From contig NZ_CP043342.1 of the NCBI RefSeq assembly GCF_003594935.2, forward strand, positions 2,418,001-2,482,000: a DNA stretch of 64,000 nt, written 5' to 3'. This document shows positions 25,589 through 33,974 of this stretch, in pieces. Numbering within the stretch: position 1 is the first letter of the stretch; each line of letters starts with the position of its first letter. The notes beneath the pieces were generated by a model. The model was not told where the DNA came from, ran no database searches, and worked only from the letters and a program-made list of their open reading frames with translations. This DNA is from Enterobacter huaxiensis (lineage in GTDB: Bacteria > Pseudomonadota > Gammaproteobacteria > Enterobacterales > Enterobacteriaceae). A program made the position numbers and the translations under genes.

Positions 25589-26779
25589 CTACGAACGTGC
25601 CTCTTTAAGTAATTGCTGAATGACCTGCTCTTGCTTCTCGTAATTACCTTCTCCAAACGAGGTGTAGCGCAGCTGCCCCCTGGCGTCAAAGTAGTAATGC
25701 GCGGGCCAGTACTGGTTACCAAATGCATTCCAGATTTGATAGTTGTTATCCGCCACGATCGGGTAAGGCAGCTGCCATTTATTGACCGCATTTTTGACGG
25801 ACGCGAGCGGTTTTTCCCACGGATATTCGGGGGTATGCACCCCTATCACCACGAGCCCCTGCGGCTGGTATTTGTTTGCCCATTCCCGAACGTGCGGAAG
25901 CGTATGTTGGCAGTTAATGCAGTCCCAGGTCCAGAAGTCGATCAGCACCACCTTGCCTCTCAGAGATTCTGGCGTGACAGGGTCACCGTTTAGCCACCCC
26001 GTCCCTCCGCTTAGTGAAGGCAGCTGGCTGCTCGGTGCGGTTTGTACCACCGGCTGCAATTTCAACGGCGCTGAGCTGGGTTTGGCCAGGGTTAAGAGGG
26101 AATTTTCCAGACGATCGGCCATCCTGTTCGCCCCCTTAAGGGCGGAGGCCATTCCGGTGACGTTAAATATGACCGCCGCCAGCATCGTTGCCCCTGCCGC
26201 CTGGCGCAGCCGTTCCATAAGCGCAGATTTTTCTCTCAGCGGCACGATAAGCTTACGCCCTCCGGCAACGAGCAGGCCTAGCATCAGTGCGTATCCGCTG
26301 CCGTAGGCCACAAGCAGTGAGGCGGTAGTCATCGAGGAATGGCCGGCAATGTTGATACTAAAAATCGCGCCGAGGATCGGCCCCGCACAGGGGGACCAAA
26401 GTAAACCAACCGCCAGCCCCGCCAGAAACGCGGAAGGCATTCCGCGCGCTTGCCCGCTGCGGGCGTTAAGCCTGTTTCCCGCGCTAACGGCAGGCCCTGC
26501 GATCCGCTGTGCAAACGTGGGGAAAATCAGCGTCAGGGCCGCAATAGCCAGAATGAAGAGCGCGAGCCAGCGGCCAACTATCGTGGCCTGGGCGATCCAC
26601 GCGCTGGCGGCCGTGACGGCCATGGCCACCAGGGTAAACATCACAACCATTCCGCCGAGTAGCGCGAGAATGTGTCGCCGTTGCCCCTGAAATCCAGCAA
26701 AAAGCAGAGGTATAACGGGAAGCGTACAGGGGCTAAGCAGGCTTATAATGCCGCCTAAAAAAGCAATTATCAGAAACAT
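25589..26779 (-). CDS. CcdA-thioredoxin fusion, DipZ-like
   Basis: 396 residues. Residues 1-220 are a CcdA-type membrane domain with six to seven hydrophobic segments and the two redox cysteines in LLSPCTLP (Cys18) and WSPCAGP (Cys131). After a linker, residues 250-396 form a TlpA/thioredoxin domain with CXXC in WTWDCINCQ (Cys287, Cys290), presumably periplasmic. Such fusions carry electrons from cytoplasmic thioredoxin to periplasmic disulfides. It follows the two-component genes on the same strand after a hairpin, and its own start is preceded by a structured leader. Related to mycobacterial DipZ; partner protein unknown. Confidence 0.9.
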   Translation of the reverse strand: MFLIIAFLGGIISLLSPCTLPVIPLLFAGFQGQRRHILALLGGMVVMFTLVAMAVTAASAWIAQATIVGRWLALFILAIAALTLIFPTFAQRIAGPAVSAGNRLNARSGQARGMPSAFLAGLAVGLLWSPCAGPILGAIFSINIAGHSSMTTASLLVAYGSGYALMLGLLVAGGRKLIVPLREKSALMERLRQAAGATMLAAVIFNVTGMASALKGANRMADRLENSLLTLAKPSSAPLKLQPVVQTAPSSQLPSLSGGTGWLNGDPVTPESLRGKVVLIDFWTWDCINCQHTLPHVREWANKYQPQGLVVIGVHTPEYPWEKPLASVKNAVNKWQLPYPIVADNNYQIWNAFGNQYWPAHYYFDARGQLRYTSFGEGNYEKQEQVIQQLLKEARS

Positions 26780-26780
26780 A

Positions 26781-26825
26781 ATGACCTCACATTACAGTAT
26801 TGCTGCGAAGCTGCAGTGAGGTCAT
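26781..26825 (-). promoter_or_regulatory. Hairpin hiding the DipZ-like ribosome site
   Basis: 10-bp perfect inverted repeat: plus-strand ATGACCTCAC (26781-26790) and GTGAGGTCAT (26816-26825), separated by 25 nt with a small inner stem (CTGC/GCAG). In the mRNA the 3' arm contains GAGG, 6 nt before the ATG, paired to CCTC of the 5' arm. This looks like a translational switch, possibly coupled to the leader ORF in the same segment. Confidence 0.6.
26787..26825 (-). CDS. Candidate 12-codon leader ORF before DipZ-like gene
   Basis: Starts at ATG 26825 and encodes MTSLQLRSNTVM, stopping 7 nt before the DipZ-like ATG. Its first ten bases (ATGACCTCAC) are the left arm of an inverted repeat whose right arm (GTGAGGTCAT, plus-strand 26781-26790) carries the GAGG ribosome site of the downstream gene. 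Translation of this frame would open the hairpin. Upstream, TAGG lies 5 nt from its ATG, though the predicted transcription start may be only a few bases before the ATG. Reality of the peptide is inference. Confidence 0.45.
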   Translation of the reverse strand: MTSLQLRSNTVM

Positions 26826-26837
26826 TTCAACCTAGTG

Positions 26838-26856
26838 TTGTATTCAGGATATGTGC
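26838..26856 (-). promoter_or_regulatory. Shared motif, DipZ-like promoter copy
   Basis: On the plus strand TTGTAT-N3-GGATATGTGC; read with transcription it is GCACATATCC-N3-ATACAA. The same 16 fixed bases with the same spacing occur at 30042-30060, upstream of the alpha/beta hydrolase gene. ATACAA is well placed as a -10 element, with GCACATATCC as a regulator site. Probable binding site of the OmpR-type regulator encoded between them. Confidence 0.6.
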
Positions 26857-26864
26857 AAAACGGC

Positions 26865-26911
26865 GGGTTTTGTCTGGCTACGTATCGATGCAGAAGCCAG
26901 ATACAAAACCC
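26865..26911 (-). terminator. 15-bp hairpin after the kinase gene
   Basis: GGGTTTTGT-CTGGCT (26865-26879) pairs with AGCCAG-AT-ACAAAACCC (26895-26911) with a 2-nt bulge and 15-nt loop. It starts 6 bp past the kinase stop. Probably ends or attenuates the hydrolase-regulator-kinase transcript before the DipZ-like gene; the T-run is poor. Confidence 0.6.
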
Positions 26912-26916
26912 TACAA

Positions 26917-28215
26917 TCAACGTCTCGGAAGCCTGATGGCGGCATCCAGTCCGCCCTCGGCGCGGTTCGTCAACGTCAGATGTCCGTCCAGCTTTGCAGC
27001 AAGCTGCGCGGCGATCGCCAGCCCTAGCCCGGTGCCTCCGGTATCACGATTACGTGACGTTTCTACACGATAGAATGGCTGTAAAACAGCCTCGAGCTCG
27101 GCATCGGGTATTCCCGGGCCGCCGTCGATGACGTGGATGACAACCCAGTCAGGGTGTGAAAGCGTAATTTCAACGGCGGCGTAGTCGCCAAACTTAAGGG
27201 CGTTATCCAGCAGATTGGTGAGGATCCTGCGGAGCGCCTGCGGCCGCGTGACGAGGGGCAAACGCAGCGCCTGGGCCCGAAACTGCACGTTTTTACCGAT
27301 GTCCTGGTAATCAGACGCGATGCTGTTAACCCAGGCGTTGAGCTCCAGCTTGAGCGGCGTCTCTTCGAGTGATTCTGATGACCGGGCATACGCAATGCCT
27401 TCCCGCACCAGGCGCGACATATTGTCCAGGTCATTCAGGAGCTTGTCGCGCAGCTCGGGCTGTTCGGCCATCTCAACGCGAAGCTTCATGCGCGTGAGTG
27501 GCGTCTGGAGGTCGTGAGATATTGAAGCCAGTATTTGCGCTCGCTCCTGAAGGTAGGACTGAATTCGCGATTGCATCGCATTGAACGCGTGTGCCGCACG
27601 ACGCACCTCGATCGGCCCGTTTTCGCTCATCGGGCTGTTGGCGGCCGGATCGAGCGAGTCTACCGCGCGCGTAAATTGCGAAAAAGGCCGTACAACCTGA
27701 CGTACGGCGAACCACGAACAGAGCGCGACAAGCAGGAGCTGCAGGACCAGCACTACCGGAAGCCAACGGGCCACGGGCGGCATGCGTGGGATGAGGTCAA
27801 TGGTGAGCGGCGCGCCGTCACTTAACGTCAGGTGCGCCTGGATATGCGAGACCGGCCCGGGTACGGCCGTAAAGTGAAGCGGATAGTTCGCCGCCAGCGT
27901 CTCTGTTAGGGTGCGGATCGCATCCTGAGACCGTTTATCCTGCGGCGCGGCGCCCGGTTCACCGGGGCCAAGAAGGTAACGGTAATTTCCCCGATCGAGC
28001 CGCCCAAGCCATTCAGCCCGTTCGCTCGCCGGAAGCCGGTCGAGAATGGCTACGCTGGTCGCCACGTCATACTCCAGGTTTCCCAGCATGACGCTGCGGG
28101 CGCTGCGCATGCGTTCAACCATCACCAGGGTCAGGCTGAGTGAGTTGGCGAGCAACAGCCCGAGCAGGACGATAATAAGTAGCCGGGTCAATAGCGAACG
28201 AGGCCAGAGCGTCAT
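26917..28215 (-). CDS. Sensor histidine kinase, EnvZ/CpxA-like
   Basis: 432 residues. TM1 spans about 10-33, a periplasmic domain about 35-150, and TM2 about 152-172. HAMP follows, then the HisKA domain with His234 in ILASISHDLQTPLTRMKL, and the HATPase with N box LTNLLDNALKF, G1 DGGPGIPD and G2 GGTGLGLAI. It phosphorylates the response regulator encoded just upstream, with which it overlaps by 4 bp (ATGA). The periplasmic signal is unknown; the neighbouring periplasmic hydrolase and thioredoxin fusion suggest envelope damage or an electrophile. Confidence 0.93.
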   Translation of the reverse strand: MTLWPRSLLTRLLIIVLLGLLLANSLSLTLVMVERMRSARSVMLGNLEYDVATSVAILDRLPASERAEWLGRLDRGNYRYLLGPGEPGAAPQDKRSQDAIRTLTETLAANYPLHFTAVPGPVSHIQAHLTLSDGAPLTIDLIPRMPPVARWLPVVLVLQLLLVALCSWFAVRQVVRPFSQFTRAVDSLDPAANSPMSENGPIEVRRAAHAFNAMQSRIQSYLQERAQILASISHDLQTPLTRMKLRVEMAEQPELRDKLLNDLDNMSRLVREGIAYARSSESLEETPLKLELNAWVNSIASDYQDIGKNVQFRAQALRLPLVTRPQALRRILTNLLDNALKFGDYAAVEITLSHPDWVVIHVIDGGPGIPDAELEAVLQPFYRVETSRNRDTGGTGLGLAIAAQLAAKLDGHLTLTNRAEGGLDAAIRLPRR

Positions 28216-28952
28216 TCATTAACCTCTTTGATCGTCACCGGCATAGTGAAGACATAGCCTTCGCTGCGCACGGTCTTGATATAGGCGGGCGTACGAGCAT
28301 CTTCGTTCAGCCGCTGGCGAACGCGGCTGACCAGCAAATCGATGGAGCGTTCGAACAGTTCCGCATCCCGGCCCTGCGTCAGGTTCAGAAGCTGGTCGCG
28401 GGTCAGCACGCGCTGCGGATGATCGAGAAAAACGCGCAGCAGACGGTATTCCGCACCGCTGAGGGCCACAATCATCCCTTCGCCGTCAATCAGATGGCGC
28501 GCGACGGTATCGAGCTGCCATTCACCAAACTCAACCAGACGCCCTGCTTCGGTAACCTGTAGATTAGGCGGCATGGTGCGAAACCGGCGCATAATCGCCT
28601 TTATGCGCGCCAGCAGTTCCCGGGCGACGAAGGGTTTTACAACGTAATCGTCTGCCCCCATCTCCAGGCCAAGGATGCGATCCGTCTCCTCATTGCGTGC
28701 GGTAAGCATCAGGATCGGCAGATCTTTATGCCTGCTGCTGCGCAGCTGTCGACAAAGCGTGAGTCCGTCGTCGCCGGGCATCATCACGTCCAGAACCACG
28801 AGGTCGATATGCTGTTTATCAAGCACGACGCGCATCTCTTTGCCGTTGGCGGCTCCCGTCGCGTGATAACCCGACTTCACGAGATAATCGACAATCAGTC
28901 CACGAATATCCCTGTCGTCATCGACGACAAGGATATGATCAATATGCTCCAC
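28212..28952 (-). CDS. OmpR-family response regulator
   Basis: 246 residues. Receiver domain with acidic pocket DDD (11-13), phospho-acceptor Asp55 in VVLDVMMPG and Lys106 in VVKPFVA. C-terminal OmpR-type winged helix includes ALSGAEYRLLRVFLDHPQ and the final RSEGYVFTMPV. Partner of the kinase gene downstream. It lies 44 bp after the alpha/beta hydrolase stop and is probably cotranscribed. Its likely targets are the two promoters carrying the 19-bp motif. Confidence 0.94.
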   Translation of the reverse strand: MEHIDHILVVDDDRDIRGLIVDYLVKSGYHATGAANGKEMRVVLDKQHIDLVVLDVMMPGDDGLTLCRQLRSSRHKDLPILMLTARNEETDRILGLEMGADDYVVKPFVARELLARIKAIMRRFRTMPPNLQVTEAGRLVEFGEWQLDTVARHLIDGEGMIVALSGAEYRLLRVFLDHPQRVLTRDQLLNLTQGRDAELFERSIDLLVSRVRQRLNEDARTPAYIKTVRSEGYVFTMPVTIKEVNE

Positions 28953-28996
28953 CGCAGGCTCCTGAATGAAGGGTAACGGATTGAAAATAGCACATT

Positions 28997-29992
28997 TTAG
29001 AGTTTATCCGCGTCGACAACCGCTTTAACGAACGCCTGGGGATCTTCTTGTGGTGGGTTGTGCCCTACGGTTGCGCCGAAGGTGCGGTGTTCATATTTAC
29101 CGGTAAATTTGCTGGCATATGCCTGCGGAGCAGGATGCGGCGCCCCGTTGTTCCCGCCCTCTATGGTGATGGTCGGTACGGTAATATTCGGCAGTTTTGC
29201 CAGCGTTTGCTCGTAGCTGTCGTATTTGTGTTGCCCTTTTTCCAGCCCTAAACGCCAGCGATAATTGCTGAGGGTCACGGCAACGTGGTCCGGGTTATCC
29301 AGGGATTTGGCGCTGGCGTTAAAAGTGGCGTCGCTAAATTTCCAGTCTGGCGAGGCCTGGGACCAGATCAGGCGCGCAAAGTCATGGGTGTTTTTAGCAT
29401 ACCCTGCAGCCCCGCGCGGGGTGGCGAAATAGAACTGATACCACCACTGGAGTTCCGCTTTCGGCGGCAGCGGCTGTTTGCCAACCGCCTGGCTGCCGAT
29501 CAGATAGCCGCTGACCGAGACCAGCGATTTTACCCGCTCAGGCCAAAGGGCGGCGACGATATCTGCCGTGCGTGCTCCCCAGTCGTAGCCGGCGAATACC
29601 GCCTGTTTGATGTTCAACGCATCCATCAGGTTTACGATGTCTTTGGCCATCGCTGAGGGCTGGCCGTTACGCGGGGTTTTATCCGAGATAAACCGCGTGG
29701 TTCCGTATCCTCGCAGTGAAGGAACGATAACGCGGTACCCTTTCGCCGCCAGCGCGGGAGCGACCTCGGCATAGCTGTGAATATCATAAGGCCAGCCATG
29801 TAATAAAATAATCGGTTGTCCATTTTTCGGGCCGATATCGACATAGCCGACGTTCAAATCGCCGGCGTTAATTTGCTGAGGTTGATTGAATGCGGCCGCG
29901 TAGTCAGTGCCGGTGGCTTCAGCCTGACAGGACATCACGGTGCCGAGGGAAACGGTCAGAGCAAGCGTAGAGTAAGCGAGTTTATTAAACAT
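28997..29992 (-). CDS. Exported alpha/beta hydrolase, epoxide hydrolase-like
   Basis: 331 residues from the ATG ending at 29992, which has GGAG 8 nt upstream; the frame is open 44 codons further but runs through the promoter. Signal peptide of about 22 residues (NKLAYSTLALTVSLGTVMSC). A lipoprotein site at that Cys is possible but atypical. Hydrolase fold: oxyanion HGWP (65-68), nucleophile Asp137 in GYDWGAR as in epoxide hydrolases and haloalkane dehalogenases, and the catalytic His in TVGHNPPQEDP (about 311). It would open epoxides or dehalogenate small molecules in the periplasm. First gene of the unit with the two-component genes. Confidence 0.9.
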   Translation of the reverse strand: MFNKLAYSTLALTVSLGTVMSCQAEATGTDYAAAFNQPQQINAGDLNVGYVDIGPKNGQPIILLHGWPYDIHSYAEVAPALAAKGYRVIVPSLRGYGTTRFISDKTPRNGQPSAMAKDIVNLMDALNIKQAVFAGYDWGARTADIVAALWPERVKSLVSVSGYLIGSQAVGKQPLPPKAELQWWYQFYFATPRGAAGYAKNTHDFARLIWSQASPDWKFSDATFNASAKSLDNPDHVAVTLSNYRWRLGLEKGQHKYDSYEQTLAKLPNITVPTITIEGGNNGAPHPAPQAYASKFTGKYEHRTFGATVGHNPPQEDPQAFVKAVVDADKL

Positions 29993-30041
29993 GTTGGTAT
30001 CTCCGGTTGAATACAATTCACGGGGATATAACACCAATTTT

Positions 30042-30060
30042 TTGTATAAGGGATATGTGC
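30042..30060 (-). promoter_or_regulatory. Shared motif, hydrolase promoter copy
   Basis: TTGTAT-N3-GGATATGTGC on the plus strand, the second copy of the motif at 26838-26856; ATACAA serves as the likely -10 about 50 bp before the ATG. Further upstream (about 30093-30118) GATACA occurs twice at a 10-bp step, GATACA-gtgt-GATACA, the layout of OmpR-family half-sites, and a TGTATC/GATACA dyad overlaps it. Confidence 0.6.
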
Positions 30061-30163
30061 GAATTCGGCTTTTTTGCAAGCCTGTGTATGTATCTCCTGC
30101 ACGGATACAGTGTGATACAAACACAGGGCTTAATGCGGAACATGGCGGTCGCGTACTGCGGGT

Positions 30164-30634
30164 CTACACATCAATAGCCATGTTAAAACAGCGCAGTTCA
30201 GCGTCGGCCAGGCGGGAAAGCCACTGCGTCTCGCCCAGCGTGACAAACCCGCATTTTTGATAAAACGAATGGGCGTTTGGGGTCGACGCGAGGGTTAAGC
30301 GCGGAATGCCTCGCGCCTGCGCCTCTTCTTTCAGCGCATCGATAATTTGCGTAGCCATTCCCTTGCCGCAGGCCGCGGGCAAGGTAAACACCGCTTCGAT
30401 GCAGTTCGTTTTCAGATCCAGATAACCGGTCGCGGCCACCGCGCCGCTCTCGTCTTCTGCAACAAAGAAGGGATTTTCGACCACCATTGTCCGGTAGTGC
30501 TCCGGCATATCGTCGGGCGTCCAGCGCGTAATGACGTCTGGGTCGTAGCAGGATTTACAGCCGCTGCGGATCGCCTGGTTACGGATGTTCCAGAGTATTT
30601 CAGCCTCTTGCGGCTCTGCCCGTCTTATTACCAT
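30164..30634 (-). CDS. GNAT acetyltransferase
   Basis: 156 residues from the ATG ending at 30634, with AGAGGG upstream; a longer frame lacks support. GNAT fold with acetyl-CoA loop LPAACGKGMATQIIDAL (Q/RxxGxG/A variant) and the C-terminal SFYQKCGFVTLGE. The CKSCYDPDVITRWTP region is typical of a subgroup acting on small molecules. Substrate unknown. Confidence 0.88.
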   Translation of the reverse strand: MVIRRAEPQEAEILWNIRNQAIRSGCKSCYDPDVITRWTPDDMPEHYRTMVVENPFFVAEDESGAVAATGYLDLKTNCIEAVFTLPAACGKGMATQIIDALKEEAQARGIPRLTLASTPNAHSFYQKCGFVTLGETQWLSRLADAELRCFNMAIDV

Positions 30635-30752
30635 GATTCCCTCTGCGAATTTTAGTGGTGAATGATTTACAGCATGTCGGAATGGATTGTGATAATGATG
30701 AAAATACCAGAAGGCAAACAGAAACATAACGCTTAAAAAAGGAGATGCGCGG

Positions 30753-31301
30753 ATGCCGATCCCCACGCTTACCACTGAACGTTTGATGCTCAAACCCCTG
30801 GTCGCCGAAGACGCGCCTCAAATCCAGCAGCGTTATCCGCGCTGGGAGATCGTGCGTTACATGGTGTCTTCAGTGCCCTGGCCCTATCCGAATAACGGCG
30901 CGGAATATTACGTTAACCACGTTGCGCTGCCGGACATGGCAAAAGGCATCGCCTGGTTCTGGAGCATCCGGCGGCGTGAAGCCCCTGACGAACTGATGGG
31001 GATCATCTGCCTGTACGACGTGGATGATAACAATCGGGGATTCTGGCTGGCGCCGGAATTTCAGGGCAAGGGGTATATGCGAGAGGCCAGCATTGCGGCA
31101 ACCGACTACTGGTTTAATACCCTGAACAAACCGGTGCTGCGCGCACCGAAGGCGGCTGACAATGACCGCTCCAGGCGTATTTCAGCCAGTAGCGGCATGC
31201 GGCTCATCAGGACGGAAAAGAAAGAGTACGTCAGCGGCCTGCTGGATTCCGAGCTGTGGGAAATCACTCGCGACGAGTGGAACGCCCATCAGGTCAGCTG
31301 A
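30753..31301 (+). CDS. GNAT acetyltransferase, RimJ/RimL-like
   Basis: 182 residues. It starts TLTTERLMLKPLVAEDAPQIQQRY, the usual opening of RimJ/RimL-type N-acetyltransferases, with the acetyl-CoA loop region GFWLAPEFQGKGYMREA. AAGGAG lies 8 nt before the ATG. It ends 13 bp inside the 3' end of the convergent yneE gene. Substrate unknown. Confidence 0.88.
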   Translation: MPIPTLTTERLMLKPLVAEDAPQIQQRYPRWEIVRYMVSSVPWPYPNNGAEYYVNHVALPDMAKGIAWFWSIRRREAPDELMGIICLYDVDDNNRGFWLAPEFQGKGYMREASIAATDYWFNTLNKPVLRAPKAADNDRSRRISASSGMRLIRTEKKEYVSGLLDSELWEITRDEWNAHQVS

Positions 31302-32203
31302 TAGTACTTATCCGGGAATTTCCTTTCGGGGATATTCTCTTCATCGTTCATCTGCAGCAGGTCGCGTTCCATCATGTTGCAGATGGCATCGAGCGGCAGA
31401 TCGTTGTCTTCCGTCCCAAAGGGATCTTCCAGCTCTTCTGCCAGCGTATCCAGCGAGATAAAGGTGTAGGAAATCAGCGCGGAGACGAACGGCGTCATGT
31501 AATGCAGATCCACGACTAGCGCAAAGGGCAGCATGATGCAGAACAAATAGACCGTGCGGTGCAGGATCAGCGTGTAGGCAAACGGAACGGGCGTTGTGGC
31601 GATACGCTCGCAGCCTGAAAGGACGATAGACATATCGTTCAGGCGGTTGTTCAGGCTGTGGAACAGGATGTCTGAAAGTTGTCCGTTGCGGCGGCGTACG
31701 GCCAGCCACTCCCCCATGATCAGCAAAATACGGTTCGCGGGCGAGTTCGAGCCCATCACTTTACGCAGATCGTCAGGCGCAAGATACGGCGAAAGCTGTT
31801 CAGCGTCGGTTTCCCGGCGCAGCGTCATGCGCAGGCAGTTTGCAAAGGCAATCTGCAGCCGGACGAACTCACCGAGATGCTTATCTTCCGGTAAGGTGTT
31901 TTTTACCTCGCGAAACAGCGAGCGTGCCGCTATCATCAGTTGCCCCCAAAGCTGGCGAGCTTCAACGTAGCGTGAATAGCAGGCGTTGTTTCTGAACCCG
32001 AGGAAGATGGCGATGGCCACACCTAAAATGCTGAACGGTGCGACGGTGAATTTGATGCCCAGCGAGGTATACCACGGCAACATCAGAATGACGGCGATAG
32101 AGAGCAGGAAGTTAAGCAGCAGGCGGGTGTAGATTTTTGGCAGGACTGAACCGTGCCAGACGAAAATCAGTTGTAGCCAGTGCTGTTGTGGACGAACAAT
32201 CAT
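31289..32203 (-). CDS. yneE: Bestrophin-family membrane protein YneE
   Basis: 304 residues, bestrophin-like channel family (UPF0187), with about four membrane segments. It opens MIVRPQQHWLQLIFVWHGSVLPKI and has SRYVEARQLWGQL and the C-terminal DLPLDAICNMMERDLLQM of the family. Bacterial members form pentameric cation or anion channels in the inner membrane; the physiological role in enterobacteria is not settled. Gene order yneE-uxaB matches E. coli. Confidence 0.94.
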   Translation of the reverse strand: MIVRPQQHWLQLIFVWHGSVLPKIYTRLLLNFLLSIAVILMLPWYTSLGIKFTVAPFSILGVAIAIFLGFRNNACYSRYVEARQLWGQLMIAARSLFREVKNTLPEDKHLGEFVRLQIAFANCLRMTLRRETDAEQLSPYLAPDDLRKVMGSNSPANRILLIMGEWLAVRRRNGQLSDILFHSLNNRLNDMSIVLSGCERIATTPVPFAYTLILHRTVYLFCIMLPFALVVDLHYMTPFVSALISYTFISLDTLAEELEDPFGTEDNDLPLDAICNMMERDLLQMNDEENIPERKFPDKYYQLT

Positions 32204-32376
32204 AGTCAGCTTCAGGAAAGGAAAGAGCGCGGCTATTAAACGTGATCCCTCTCACAGTTGCAAGCTTGTTAACAGGACATTGCATAATTCGCCCTGCTTG
32301 ACTTAAAACGCACGGTGCTGCAGGTGCTTTTTAAAAAAAGCAGCACATAGTATGTTGTAACTAATGCAAGCGTGAT

Positions 32377-32396
32377 AAAACCCGGCCGTAGCCGGG
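32377..32396 (-). terminator. Intrinsic terminator of uxaB
   Basis: CCCGGC-cgta-GCCGGG (32381-32396) followed, in the direction of uxaB, by TTTTATCA. It begins 9 bp after the uxaB stop. A further A/T-rich stem (TGCTTTTT/AAAAAGCA at 32325-32342) lies downstream before yneE. Confidence 0.88.
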
Positions 32397-32404
32397 AGGA
32401 ACAA

Positions 32405-33856
32405 TTAGCACAGCGGTTTCACCGCGGCACGCATGCCCTGATGCAAAATTGCATCGAGATCCAACGTAACCTGTTCTACCAATCCCTGAACCTGAGTGAG
32501 ATCCTGTTCCCAGTGCTCGCTTACGCTCAGAACCGCGTTTACCAGTTCGCGGGTGCCAATCTGTTTGTCGTGATGCTGCGCCCACAGCTGCTGATAACGC
32601 TCAAGCCAGTGCGCATCATCCTGAACCGGGTAGCTCTCGCCATTACGCTCGGCGCGGTAGAACGCAATCAGCGCCGCCAGCGCAAACGTGAGGCGTGCAG
32701 GCAGTTTGCCGGTAGCCTTCTGCCCTGCCAGCAGCTGCGGCAGGATGCGCGTGCGGTACTTGGTCATGCCGTTGAGGGCAATCGACAGAAGCTGGTGCTT
32801 GATGTACGGGTTACGGAAGCGGCCCGTTACGGCGCTGGCAAAGGATTCCAGCTCGTCACGAGGGAGATCGAGTACCGGGATAATTTCCTGATAAATCGCC
32901 TTTTCAACAAATGCGCAAACGTCAGCATCGTTCATCGCCTCGCCCACGGTATCCAGCCCGGCCTGGAAGGCAACCGGCACGAGCGCGGTGTGCGCGCCGT
33001 TCAGGATCGCAACCTTGCGTTCTTTATACGGCTTAATGTCATCAACAATCAGGACGTTAAGCGGGAATTTATCCAGGCGCAGCTCGGCTGCCAGAGAGGC
33101 TGGCCCCTGAATCACAAACAGGTAGAAGTGTTCAGCCGTATCCAGGAACCCGTCGTGATAGCCCAGCTCAGCTTCCAGCGCCGCCACCTCATCACGCGGA
33201 TAACCGGTTACGATACGGTCAACCAGGGTAGAACAGAAACTGTTGGCTTCGTTGAGCCACTGGATGAATTCTGCAGGCAGCGCCCACTCCTGCGCATAAC
33301 GTAACACCAGTTCACGCAGCGCATCACCGTTATAGTCGATGAGCTCGCACGGAATAATGACCCAACCTTTGTCCAGCGCGCCGTTGAAGTGGCTGTAGCG
33401 CTCGAACAGCAGGCGCGTCAGCTTCGCCGGATAGCTTACGGCAGGCGCATCGTCGAATTTGTCGCCCGCATGGTAGCTGATGCCCGCTTCCGTCGTGTTC
33501 GAGAACACAAAGCGCATATCCGGGTTATGAGCCAGCTTGAGGAATTCATCATATTGACCGTAAACGCTGATTTCGCGGTTCACAGAGCGGATAAGCCGCG
33601 CGTCGCTGACCGCCTCGCCCTGCTCGTTCAGGCCGCGGATGATGGTGGTGTACAGGCCATCCTGGGTGCTCAACGACGGTGGGAAATCACTCTGAATGGG
33701 CCGCACGATGACCACGCCGGCATTCAGATCGGTGTGCTCATTTAACAGGTCAATTTGCCAGTCCACGAAGGCACGCAGGAAGTTGCCTTCGCCAAACTGA
33801 ATGATACGTTCAGGATAGAGCGCTCCGGGGAAATCACGACGGTTGAGTGTGTTCAC
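32405..33856 (-). CDS. uxaB: Tagaturonate reductase (altronate oxidoreductase)
   Basis: 483 residues from a GTG ending at 33856, exactly the E. coli UxaB length. AAAGGA lies 8 nt before this GTG, while an upstream ATG in frame would include that site. NAD-dependent; reduces D-tagaturonate to D-altronate in galacturonate breakdown. Features are [17 protein letters not shown] (nucleotide-binding), TTEAGISY, and the catalytic-domain [20 protein letters not shown]. Upstream, GATAACTTATC (33905-33915) is a near-palindrome in a promoter region; no clear ExuR box was recognised. The GH28 gene in the same window would feed the same galacturonate pathway. Confidence 0.97.
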   Translation of the reverse strand: MNTLNRRDFPGALYPERIIQFGEGNFLRAFVDWQIDLLNEHTDLNAGVVIVRPIQSDFPPSLSTQDGLYTTIIRGLNEQGEAVSDARLIRSVNREISVYGQYDEFLKLAHNPDMRFVFSNTTEAGISYHAGDKFDDAPAVSYPAKLTRLLFERYSHFNGALDKGWVIIPCELIDYNGDALRELVLRYAQEWALPAEFIQWLNEANSFCSTLVDRIVTGYPRDEVAALEAELGYHDGFLDTAEHFYLFVIQGPASLAAELRLDKFPLNVLIVDDIKPYKERKVAILNGAHTALVPVAFQAGLDTVGEAMNDADVCAFVEKAIYQEIIPVLDLPRDELESFASAVTGRFRNPYIKHQLLSIALNGMTKYRTRILPQLLAGQKATGKLPARLTFALAALIAFYRAERNGESYPVQDDAHWLERYQQLWAQHHDKQIGTRELVNAVLSVSEHWEQDLTQVQGLVEQVTLDLDAILHQGMRAAVKPLC

Positions 33857-33974
33857 AATGGGGGTCCTTTTATGATTAGTCATACAGCCTGATAAGATTG
33901 GTGTGATAACTTATCAAAACTTCACAACCAAGACCCCTGTTTTGATCAATTCATGGTGCAGTTGTGAAAAATAC

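Noticed and set aside
32372..33304. 310-codon frame antisense to uxaB
   Set aside because: Shadow frame of a well-conserved gene; it starts in the uxaB terminator and has no recognisable domain.
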